Source: Planctomycetota bacterium
GTDB taxonomy: Bacteria; Planctomycetota; GCA-002687715; DRQF01
DNA length: 8,583 nt
NCBI GenBank assembly: GCA_015485455.1
Contig: WFTN01000582.1
Coordinates: forward strand, 1-8,583
Reading direction: 5' to 3'
Part shown: positions 1 through 6,044 of the stretch, one piece after another
How positions within the stretch are numbered: position 1 is the first letter of the stretch
Layout: every line of letters starts with the position of its first letter
Made by a program: the position numbers and the translations under genes
The notes under the pieces: model-generated
Seen by the model: the letters and a program-made list of their open reading frames with translations, nothing else
Databases searched by the model: none
What the model was told of the DNA's origin: nothing

Positions 1-654
1 ATTGAGAAGGATTCCAACCACGACGGCAACCAGGGGACCCTGGATGAGCTTAGTGAATCTCATGGATTGAAACTTCTTGCTGCCCCAGAGAATTAAAATG
101 AACAAGGAGACGGCCGCAACGACCACCACTCCCGGGCTTATGTGGCTAAAAACATCAGAGATCGTTTCAAAAGTGTTGTGGCCGTCAATCTGATGAAACT
201 CGAAATCACCTTCTGGATCACTGTCATAACCAAAGGCATGGGGGATTTGCTTCAGGAAAATGATGACACCGATACCAGCCAACATGCCATGAATGACTGA
301 TGATGGGAAAAAATAGGCAATTGTTCCCGCTTTTGCCAAACCCATGAGAATCTGGATGATGCCGGCTATGATCACAGAGACGAGGAATATCTCGAAGCCA
401 CCGAGACTGTCAATGGCGGTCAGGACGATGACAGCCAACCCTGCCGCAGGCCCACTCACCCCCAAAGGTGAGCCGCTCAGAGTGCCGACAATGATACCAC
501 CGATGATGCCGCTAATGAGCCCAGATAATAGGGGGGCACCAGAGGCCAAAGCGATTCCCAAGCACAGAGGCATGGCAACCAAGAAGACGACGATGCTCGC
601 CGGGACGTCGTCTTTAAGGTACTTCAGTGGATGGAGTGTATGGTTGGTGTTCAT
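1..654 (-). CDS. SulP-family inorganic anion transporter, N-terminal part
   Basis: Integral inner-membrane transporter of the SulP/SLC26 family, which moves sulfate, bicarbonate or related anions. Only the first 218 residues are present; the frame stays open to the window edge, and whole members usually exceed 500 residues, often with a C-terminal STAS domain. Residues 13-40 (KDDVPASIVVFLVAMPLCLG followed by IALASGAP) are the typical family opening. GPAAGL at 68-73 and the FFPSSVIHGM stretch at 115-124 are also characteristic. Hydrophobic helices lie near 17-37, 42-60, 66-82, 88-108, 118-135, 174-190 and 205-217. The segment KQIPHAFGYDSDPEGD (135-150) resembles the bacterial subgroup often annotated as bicarbonate or sulfate permeases. 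The start at 654 has AGGA (complement of 661-664) 6 nt upstream. Substrate cannot be decided from this part. Family assignment is firm. Confidence 0.93.
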   Translation of the reverse strand, partial: MNTNHTLHPLKYLKDDVPASIVVFLVAMPLCLGIALASGAPLLSGLISGIIGGIIVGTLSGSPLGVSGPAAGLAVIVLTAIDSLGGFEIFLVSVIIAGIIQILMGLAKAGTIAYFFPSSVIHGMLAGIGVIIFLKQIPHAFGYDSDPEGDFEFHQIDGHNTFETISDVFSHISPGVVVVAAVSLFILILWGSKKFQSMRFTKLIQGPLVAVVVGILLN

Positions 655-1309
655 TGTAATTCCTGCATTCGGGACCATTGTTCTTGTGCATTTGTTGAAT
701 GAAACGCAGAGAGACCCGATCGTGAGTTGAGGTGCTGGGGAGCCTCTATGACCGTTTCGGGAGTCTTGGCAGTGTCAAATTGTTCGGGGCAGCATCATGC
801 TGGAAGCGTGAATCGTTTGTTCGTTACTGAGTGAATTTCATAGGCGGAGGCAAAATTGCCTCGGGTGCCTTAGGCCATTGGGCCAAAGGGGAGAGCGTCC
901 ATTTTAAGTTGTAAGAGATCTCGAGAAACTCAAAATCTGAGGATGAAACCCCAAGCTGTCTACCGATTCCTGTTGCATGAGTTCTCAGGAAGTCGGTTTC
1001 CGAGACTTACTGGACCACAATTGAGAAGAGCTCAAAGCGATTTCCCAAGAACAAAACGTATTCTCTCACCAAGGAATAAATCTATCCGACTTCGGGCGAG
1101 AAATGCACTGCCAACATGTCTAAGAACCATAGTTGGAATTTCAGAGAACGTCAAATTTTTTTAGGCCAATTGGCTTCCAGTTTAGGGAGCCGAAGCCCTT
1201 TCCTCCTTGACTTCCTCAATCGCACCCCCCAGCACGGGAAAATCCGTGCAATGAGAGGACGTTTGGGGTGCCCTTCATTGCACGGATTGATGTGGTCGAT
1301 TCCGCTGAG
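655..1309. other. Gene-free stretch between the sulP and porin genes
   Basis: About 655 nt without a convincing gene. Open frames at 943-1164 and 1116-1313 on the plus strand lack a placed ribosome site and recognisable similarity. The stretch should carry the promoter of the minus-strand transporter gene, but I could not pick -35/-10 boxes with confidence. Small dyads visible: gaggcaa/ttgcctc at 847-862, a perfect palindrome gccaattggc at 1165-1174 following a T7 run (1156-1162), and ggcttc/gaagcc at 1172-1197. The strongest structure, 1232-1288, is listed separately. Confidence 0.6.
1232..1288 (-). terminator. Inverted repeat 22 nt past the porin stop, likely terminator
   Basis: A perfect 14-bp inverted repeat, aatccgtgcaatga (1241-1254) and tcattgcacggatt (1275-1288), encloses a 20-nt loop; agg/cct at 1256-1258 and 1272-1274 can extend the stem past a one-base bulge. 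Read on the minus strand it starts 21 nt after the porin stop and is followed by TTTTCCC, a short U-tract, so it probably ends the porin transcript. The arm ccgtgc (1244-1249) can also pair with gcacgg at 1232-1237 in a small competing hairpin. The long loop and weak U-tract make this a less than classical intrinsic terminator. Confidence 0.55.
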
Positions 1310-2731
1310 TTAGAAGTCGATTTGGAAGCGCATGCCAATGATGTGGGCTGCACCTTCTTGTGACCCAGCCACTTGATTGTCCAGGTTGGTATAAATGTAG
1401 TTTAGTTTCACCTGGGTATTGGGGTTCAAATACCAGGTGAGCCCCAGAGTGATGTTCCAAGCTTCGCCACCGTTGATATTGCCATCGTTGAGGTCGATCA
1501 TCGAGAATCGGGCGGCGATCTCCCAAGCACCGATACCACCTTCACCATCGAGGAAATTGTGGATTGGTTTGATACGGTTGAAGGCACCAGCGGATTTCTT
1601 GTAGATGCGATGCTCGCCAGTAAGGAAATAGCTGGCGTAGACGTTAAACGCGGAGAAGGTGGGATCGTTTCCTGCCTTCGAGGAAACGTCGGCGTAGTAG
1701 AATTCTCCTTGCAGGGAGAAGGAGTCGATAACGAGGGCAACCTCTGCGTTCAACAAGAGGGCGCTTTCTGCTTCGAAGTTGCCAGTATCGACCACGCGGG
1801 GAGATAGGTGAACTTCGGGTTTCGAACGGTAGCGTACCTGAGAGAGGCCGTTGCCTGGTTGAGCTGGATTACGCCAGTTCGCGGCGAAACCGACGTGTAA
1901 GTAGCGTCTTCCAGCATTTTCCCACCAGGGTAAGGCGGTTATACGAGCGGCGAAGTTGTATTGGCCATCGGAAGGCACTTTGGTTGATCCGAATGTATCG
2001 GCTTCCCGGTAGACGGAGACGGACCAGCTCAGTCGATCATCTTCCAAGGCAGTGTTGACGAACTTGAGGCCGGTACCACGGTCTGCGATGAAGGCGTCCG
2101 AACCCATGCTTCTTTCCATGAAAGTGATATGCTTAGAACTTGTCATGTACTCGAGACCGAAAGGAATCTTGAATTGTCCAACGAGGATTTTTCCCACCCA
2201 TGGAATGTTCTTGAGGCCAATGTAGGCATCTTTGAAGTCAGCATCGCCTCCTTCGAATCCGAAGTCGAGCTTGAAAACAACGCGGCTGTAAATGGTGCCG
2301 CTGATGTAGAGCCGAGCCCGACGAAATTCTGTTCCATCGGCGAAACGGCCAAGGGGCGCATTAGCGGCATCCGAGATTACGGCGTTTTCATAGTCATTGT
2401 CCTGAAATCCCCAGACCCAATCATTCATGATTCGGCCTCCAGTTTTTAGCTGAAAAGCCTTGTCTGGGGTCTCGAATCGTCTGGTATTTCCCCAGCGGGA
2501 GGTGAATTCGTTGTTGTCTCCCAGGGCCCCAGTGGTGAGGGCATTGAGTTGTTTCTCCAATTCCGTACTTGGGTTCTCCAAGCTTGTGGCTTCCAAGTCT
2601 ACGATGCGGTTTTCGAGGGTCTTGATCCGTAGTAAGAGTTCATCAACTCTTGTGTCTGGCTCTTGTGCCGACAACGAAGCAACGATGGTGAGAGAAATGG
2701 CCACGGCCCACGAAAAGTTCTTCATTTTCAT
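1310..2731 (-). CDS. Phosphate-selective porin O/P family outer-membrane protein
   Basis: Outer-membrane beta-barrel porin of the OprO/OprP type (Porin_O_P), which lets phosphate or polyphosphate diffuse into the periplasm. The 473-residue length is normal. Residues 1-22 form a Sec signal peptide with likely cleavage at SLSA/QEP. Residues 28-66 are a heptad-like coiled-coil segment (VDELLLRIKTLENRIVDLEA), of the kind that trimerises or contacts peptidoglycan. The barrel follows from about 93: GGRIMNDWVWGF (98-109), the FRRARLYISG strand (136-145), FKLDFGFEGGDADFKDAYIG (153-172) and LVGQFKIPFGLEYMTSS (183-199) are family hallmarks. The chain ends in MRFQIDF, a terminal phenylalanine as expected for BAM-dependent assembly. 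AAGGA (complement of 2738-2742) lies 6 nt before the ATG. It is divergent from phoBR across a control region with a Pho-box-like array, which supports phosphate as cargo; OprO/P-fold porins with other substrates exist, so the solute is inferred. Confidence 0.9.
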   Translation of the reverse strand: MKMKNFSWAVAISLTIVASLSAQEPDTRVDELLLRIKTLENRIVDLEATSLENPSTELEKQLNALTTGALGDNNEFTSRWGNTRRFETPDKAFQLKTGGRIMNDWVWGFQDNDYENAVISDAANAPLGRFADGTEFRRARLYISGTIYSRVVFKLDFGFEGGDADFKDAYIGLKNIPWVGKILVGQFKIPFGLEYMTSSKHITFMERSMGSDAFIADRGTGLKFVNTALEDDRLSWSVSVYREADTFGSTKVPSDGQYNFAARITALPWWENAGRRYLHVGFAANWRNPAQPGNGLSQVRYRSKPEVHLSPRVVDTGNFEAESALLLNAEVALVIDSFSLQGEFYYADVSSKAGNDPTFSAFNVYASYFLTGEHRIYKKSAGAFNRIKPIHNFLDGEGGIGAWEIAARFSMIDLNDGNINGGEAWNITLGLTWYLNPNTQVKLNYIYTNLDNQVAGSQEGAAHIIGMRFQIDF

Positions 2732-2876
2732 TGATCTTCCTTCAAGCTCTCGGAGTGTTTGGGCCCTTGTTTGAGCTCAATTCTCTGTTGGTCAGAATTG
2801 CCGTAATGCGTTGGCAAACGTAACGGAAACAAGCAACTTTGCCGATGCATCTGTTTCATGGGGGAAGGTTAGTACT

Positions 2877-2920
2877 CCTTTGTGAATGAATGGTAAATAT
2901 TGAGAAAAATGCTGGTAATT
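2877..2920 (-). promoter_or_regulatory. Candidate Pho box: four 11-bp-spaced repeats
   Basis: On the minus strand the 44 bp divide into four 11-mers: aattaccagca, tttttctcaat, atttaccattc and attcacaaagg. Units 1 and 3 share TTACCA exactly 22 bp apart, unit 4 has the related TTCACA, and unit 2 is the weakest match. PhoB- and PhoP-type regulators bind tandem direct repeats with 11-bp spacing, and the sequence resembles the Bacillus-type TTHACA repeat more than the E. coli CTGTCAT repeat. The array sits about 145 bp upstream of the porin start and about 190 bp upstream of phoB, so it could serve either or both. Sequence and spacing are seen; the binding role is inferred. Confidence 0.4.
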
Positions 2921-2928
2921 GAAGACTT

Positions 2929-2958
2929 CCCTCAGGAATTTGGGGCTGAGGGGCCCTC
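2929..2958. repeat. Competing inverted repeats in the porin-phoB control region
   Basis: ccctcag (2929-2935) pairs with ctgaggg (2946-2952) across a 10-nt loop, while the overlapping gaggg/ccctc (2948-2952 and 2954-2958) forms a second, mutually exclusive dyad. These could be an operator or a structured leader of the phoB transcript. No function can be assigned. Confidence 0.3.
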
Positions 2959-3061
2959 ACCCTCTGATTTGGTCGAGAGGATTGATGACATTTTGCCAAC
3001 TTCTTGGCGAAAACACGCTCGGGGCAACATTTCACCCCATCTTTACTCTATCCTTACACGG

Positions 3062-3078
3062 GACTGAAAGGATCAGTC
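3062..3078 (+). promoter_or_regulatory. Hairpin in the phoB leader with AAGGA in its loop
   Basis: gactga (3062-3067) and tcagtc (3073-3078) form a perfect 6-bp stem whose 5-nt loop is aagga. It lies 30 nt before the phoB start. The next ATG (3086-3088) is followed at once by TGA. This may be chance or a small translational control element. The phoB start itself uses GGTGA at 3096-3100. Confidence 0.25.
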
Positions 3079-3108
3079 TTCTTTGATGTGACACGGGTGA
3101 ACCGAAGC

Positions 3109-3813
3109 ATGAGCAAGAAATCCATTCTGGTCGTAGAAGACGAAATCGACATTCTTGAAATCCTGGTTTACAACTTGGAGGCCGAAGGATATCGCTGCTA
3201 CAAAGCCCTTGATGGGGAGGGAGGTTTGGCATTGGCGCGGCAAAAAAACCCGGATCTCATTCTTCTCGATCTCATGCTCCCCGGACTTTCCGGGACAGAG
3301 ATTTGCACCGAATTACGACGCGACTCCTTGACCCAAGACATCCCTATCATCATGGTCACTGCCAAAGCCGAAGAATCCGACGCTATTGTTGGTTTGGGAC
3401 TGGGCGCTGATGACTATGTCACCAAGCCATTTCGGCCGAAAGAACTTATGGCCCGGGTGGCGGCCGTCTTGCGTCGGGTTGGTGTCCGCAACAATAGTGG
3501 TGGCGGTGAGCGCCTGGAAGCTAATGGTGTCCTCATTGACACAGTTCGCCATGAGATCCAAGTTGATGGTCAAACGATTGAATTCACTGCTACGGAATTC
3601 AAGATCATCCAACTCTTGGCTTCCCAGCCAGGGCGGGTTTTCAGTCGCGAACAAATCAGCGCTAAAGCCATCGGGCAACCCATGCTTCCTATGGATCGCA
3701 ACGTTGATGTTCATGTCAAAACGATTCGGAAGAAGTTGGGTGATCGGCGTTCTGTGATTGAGACTGTGCGGGGCGTGGGCTATCGATTTGCCCCGCGCAA
3801 GGGACAGGGATGA
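3109..3813 (+). CDS. phoB: PhoB-type phosphate response regulator
   Basis: Cytoplasmic transcription factor of the OmpR/PhoB class that is phosphorylated by the adjacent kinase and binds Pho boxes. The 234 residues match the usual length. Receiver domain about 4-123: acidic pair E10/D11, phospho-acceptor D54 in LILLDLMLPG, T84 and K106 (VTKPF). DNA-binding winged helix about 135-230: FTATEFKIIQLL, then RVFSREQI, then DRNVDVHVKTIRKKLG with the recognition helix, then IETVRGVGYRF, the standard PhoB ending. The ATG at 3109 was chosen because the protein then begins MSKKSILVVEDE as in the family, with GGTGA 8 nt upstream; the same frame runs back to a TTG at 3004, but that would add 35 residues of unrelated sequence. 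Its stop overlaps the phoR start as ATGA, so the two are co-translated. PhoB rather than another OmpR-class member is inferred from sequence and the porin neighbour. Confidence 0.93.
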   Translation: MSKKSILVVEDEIDILEILVYNLEAEGYRCYKALDGEGGLALARQKNPDLILLDLMLPGLSGTEICTELRRDSLTQDIPIIMVTAKAEESDAIVGLGLGADDYVTKPFRPKELMARVAAVLRRVGVRNNSGGGERLEANGVLIDTVRHEIQVDGQTIEFTATEFKIIQLLASQPGRVFSREQISAKAIGQPMLPMDRNVDVHVKTIRKKLGDRRSVIETVRGVGYRFAPRKGQG

Positions 3814-5546
3814 GAATTGATCGTGAAGTCATCCGCCAGACCAGGACTTATTCTGCCCTCCTCATAATGGTCGTGGGATTGTTCGGGGTGATCGCGCTCT
3901 TGATCGAGGATGCTGGCGCTTTTGGGCCAGAGCGATCCATAGCATTCTCTCAGCTCCGGTCTTGCGCACAGCGCCTGATTCCCGAAATTCGGAATGGAGA
4001 ACTGAGTGAAGCGGGACGTGAAACGCTCGGGCATTTCGCCATGGAAGGGCCGGTGGAGTTCATATCCAGTGCAGAATTCTCAGAGTCGCCGGGACCGACC
4101 CTCTTGGACAGTGAAGAATTTCGCATGGCAGGAGAGAAGGGTGAAGGTTGGCATCCACGGGGGGAGCCCGCTTCGTCGCTTGTTTTGGTTCAATCTTTGC
4201 GGGTGGACGAGAAGCTCATCGGTTTCCTGCGAACAGAAATCTCTTTGGCCGATGCCTTGTCCAGAAGTGAGTCTGTACGAGGAAGTTTGCTCATCGGTGG
4301 GGCTCTTGTCCTTTTCCTTGGGATTATCGGCACGTTTTTCTTGGCGAAACATCAGGCAGCCTCAGTCGAGCGTTTGCGTGACTACATCGTCTCTTTGGCT
4401 GCTGGTGCCCATGAAGAACGTCCACCGATTCTTTCCAGTTGGGAATTGAATGAGTGCGTTCGAGCCCTGAAAGACATCGCCGCTGAATTGATGGCCCGCA
4501 TCCAGAAAGGCGCCCGCAACAAGAAAGAGTTAGAGACGATCTTGGCAAGCATGGGCGAAGGCCTCATGGCCGTTGATCTTGACCACAAGATCATTCTCAT
4601 GAATGAAGCAGCTAAGAAGATACTTGGGGTGGAAGCCCATGGCGAAATCCCATCCACCACGGAACAACTTTCCAGTGGCCCATTGATTCAAGAGCAGATT
4701 GACTCAGCAATCTCTTCCGGCACTCTTGTTTCTGCCCAACTGGAATTTGAATCTGTAGGGCTTTGGGTAGAACTCCAAATTGCGCCACTGAGGGACGAAA
4801 TGAAGAGCACAAAAGGCGCTGTTTGCCTGTTGTCAGATGTGAGCACGATTCACCGCTTGGAAAACATGAGGCGAGAATTCGTTGCTAATGTTTCTCACGA
4901 ATTAAAGACGCCTTTGACCGCAATTCAAGGAGCGGCGGAGACTATCCAAGGTGACCCATCGATGCCTGCTGAGGTACGAGAACGATTTGTTGGCCGCATC
5001 GTTCAAAATGCCATGCGCTTAGACGGCTTGATTAACGATGTCCTCGAGCTTTCCCGACTTCAGGCCGGCGATGAACATCTTAATATGGAACCCCTCGAGT
5101 TAGGTGCCCTGGCCCGAGAAAGTGTTTCTCTTTTGACCATGGCTTCTCAAACCGAAGGTGTTTCTCTGGAGTTGGTGGAGCCCATAGAGGATGTCCGCGT
5201 CTTGGGTGACCGAAGAGCTCTTAAGAGTGTTTTTGACAACTTGATTTTGAATGCTCTGAAGTACACCCCTGCTGGTGGACGAGTTCAGGTGGCCCTGACC
5301 AAAACGAATGGCTGCGTCACCTTCATGGTGAAAGATGATGGCGAGGGCATCGCCGCTGAACATCAAGATCGAATCTTCGAACGTTTCTACCGCGTTGATG
5401 CGGCCCGTTCTCGACAAGTGGGGGGCACAGGTTTGGGCCTCGCCATTGTCAAGAACTGTGTCATTGCCCATGGAGGTCGCATCGAGCTGGACAGTACCTG
5501 TGGCAAAGGATCGACATTTTTCGTTTCTCTCCCACAAGTTTCTTGA
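3810..5546 (+). CDS. phoR: PhoR-type sensor histidine kinase
   Basis: Inner-membrane sensor kinase that phosphorylates and dephosphorylates PhoB. At 578 residues it resembles long PhoR proteins such as that of B. subtilis rather than the shorter E. coli form. Order: membrane helix 15-33; extracytoplasmic region about 34-157; membrane helix 158-178; HAMP-like linker about 179-235; PAS domain about 238-350 (ILASMGEGLMAVDLDHKIIL); HisKA from about 353 with H363 in VANVSHELKTPLTAIQG; HATPase_c with N box DNLILNALKYTP (476-487, N477/N481), G1 box DDGEGI (509-514), F box RIFERFYRVD (521-530) and G2 box GGTGLGLAI (538-546). All catalytic motifs are intact. The start overlaps the phoB stop (ATGA) and has AAGGGA (3799-3804) 5 nt upstream. 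The extracytoplasmic region gives no clue to a ligand; PhoR usually reads Pst transporter state through PhoU, and neither pst genes nor an intact phoU follow here. Confidence 0.93.
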   Translation: MRIDREVIRQTRTYSALLIMVVGLFGVIALLIEDAGAFGPERSIAFSQLRSCAQRLIPEIRNGELSEAGRETLGHFAMEGPVEFISSAEFSESPGPTLLDSEEFRMAGEKGEGWHPRGEPASSLVLVQSLRVDEKLIGFLRTEISLADALSRSESVRGSLLIGGALVLFLGIIGTFFLAKHQAASVERLRDYIVSLAAGAHEERPPILSSWELNECVRALKDIAAELMARIQKGARNKKELETILASMGEGLMAVDLDHKIILMNEAAKKILGVEAHGEIPSTTEQLSSGPLIQEQIDSAISSGTLVSAQLEFESVGLWVELQIAPLRDEMKSTKGAVCLLSDVSTIHRLENMRREFVANVSHELKTPLTAIQGAAETIQGDPSMPAEVRERFVGRIVQNAMRLDGLINDVLELSRLQAGDEHLNMEPLELGALARESVSLLTMASQTEGVSLELVEPIEDVRVLGDRRALKSVFDNLILNALKYTPAGGRVQVALTKTNGCVTFMVKDDGEGIAAEHQDRIFERFYRVDAARSRQVGGTGLGLAIVKNCVIAHGGRIELDSTCGKGSTFFVSLPQVS

Positions 5547-5580
5547 AGGTGGGGTTAGGCGTTCGGTGCGGGTTTGGCCC

Positions 5581-5611
5581 AAAAAAAAGCGCACCCTCTG
5601 GGAGGGTGCGC
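5581..5611 (-). terminator. Intrinsic terminator pointing left, toward phoR
   Basis: gcgcaccctc (5589-5598) and gagggtgcgc (5602-5611) form a perfect 10-bp GC-rich stem with a 3-nt loop. An A8 run (5581-5588) lies on its left and no T run on its right, so only the minus-strand reading gives stem plus U8, the classical intrinsic form. It lies 42 nt past the phoR stop, where a plus-strand terminator would be expected. In the plus direction it could still act as an RNA 3'-end barrier, but the U-tract argues for leftward transcription from within 5612-6044. Confidence 0.65.
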
Positions 5612-5640
5612 GTAATCGAGTCTTAGGATGGTCTCTTGCT

Positions 5641-5873
5641 CGGGACTTTCTTGGGCGACAACTAAGACAGTTGAAAGTCGGTCACGATACGTTGATGGAG
5701 CGGATGATTTACAAATTGTTGATGCCGTCCACCGAGCAAGCGATTTTCCCCTTCAGACCAGATTCGTTTTGTCTCCACCGAAGCAGGTGGAACGCCTTTC
5801 TACAACACAACTTCCGTACCAATAGCCCAACGATTTCAGATCTTTTATTCCTGCTATCCAGATTGTGGCGTAA
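5641..5873 (+). pseudogene. Possible decayed phoU remnant
   Basis: PhoU is the cytoplasmic helical protein that links Pst transporter state to PhoR and often lies beside phoBR. Two stretches in the expected order resemble its first helical repeat but lie in different plus frames. At 5647-5724 the frame reads FLGRQLRQLK and then LMERMIYKLL, like the family start (F..QL..LK ... LVE..I.KAL). At 5826-5870 another frame reads NDFRSFIPAIQIVA, like the conserved QPVA.DLR.I..ALKIV segment, preceded by YQ and an in-frame TAG and followed by TAA. PhoU is about 220-240 residues, so most of the second repeat would be missing. Frameshifts, stops and loss of the DLERIGD motif argue for a dead gene. The resemblance is judged from memory of the family, and chance similarity is possible. 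Confidence 0.35.
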
Positions 5874-5876
5874 CAC

Positions 5877-6035
5877 GTGGCCAATGAGGTGGTTAACGAC
5901 TTATATGCTGACTTGCGGTGCGTCTTGGCAAAGTATCTTGCCAGAGAAGCATGGCTGAAACTGTCCAAATATGAGGACATTGGTTCCCAGAGACTGTCTC
6001 CATTTGGCGACGAACTGGAAAAGTCCTTTGACTGA
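5877..6035 (+). CDS. Possible 52-residue protein with GTG start, or 3' remnant
   Basis: The frame from GTG 5877 to TGA 6033-6035 encodes 52 residues with good protein-like composition: ANEVVNDLYADLRCVLAKYL, then an amphipathic charged helix AREAWLKLSKYEDIG, and the acidic end GDELEKSFD. I do not recognise it. No clear ribosome site precedes the GTG, and an in-frame TAA lies 3 nt before the upstream codon, so it may be the surviving tail of the decayed gene to its left. Its stop codon lies inside the GAGGA ribosome site of the gene at 6045, a spacing that would allow translational coupling if both are translated. The opposite strand is also open (5753-5980), but its peptide looks less like a protein. 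Confidence 0.3.
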   Translation: MANEVVNDLYADLRCVLAKYLAREAWLKLSKYEDIGSQRLSPFGDELEKSFD

Positions 6036-6044
6036 GGAAATTCG

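Noticed and set aside
344..730. 128-codon plus-strand frame
   Set aside because: Antisense shadow of the SulP transporter gene, whose minus-strand translation matches the family throughout.
841..900. Possible structured RNA in the GC-rich hairpin cluster
   Set aside because: Stems are short (4-7 bp) and match no riboswitch or ncRNA family I recognise.
943..1313. Two plus-strand open frames (73 and 65 codons)
   Set aside because: No well-spaced ribosome site, no family resemblance, and the second runs through the inverted repeat and into the porin stop region.
3004..3108. TTG-initiated N-terminal extension of phoB
   Set aside because: It would add 35 residues with no family match; the ATG at 3109 gives the standard PhoB N-terminus and has its own ribosome site.
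5335..5958. 207-codon plus-strand frame read as one protein
   Set aside because: Its first part is an out-of-frame shadow of the phoR kinase domain and it crosses the terminator hairpin; only the short 5647-5724 segment resembles a protein (PhoU-like).
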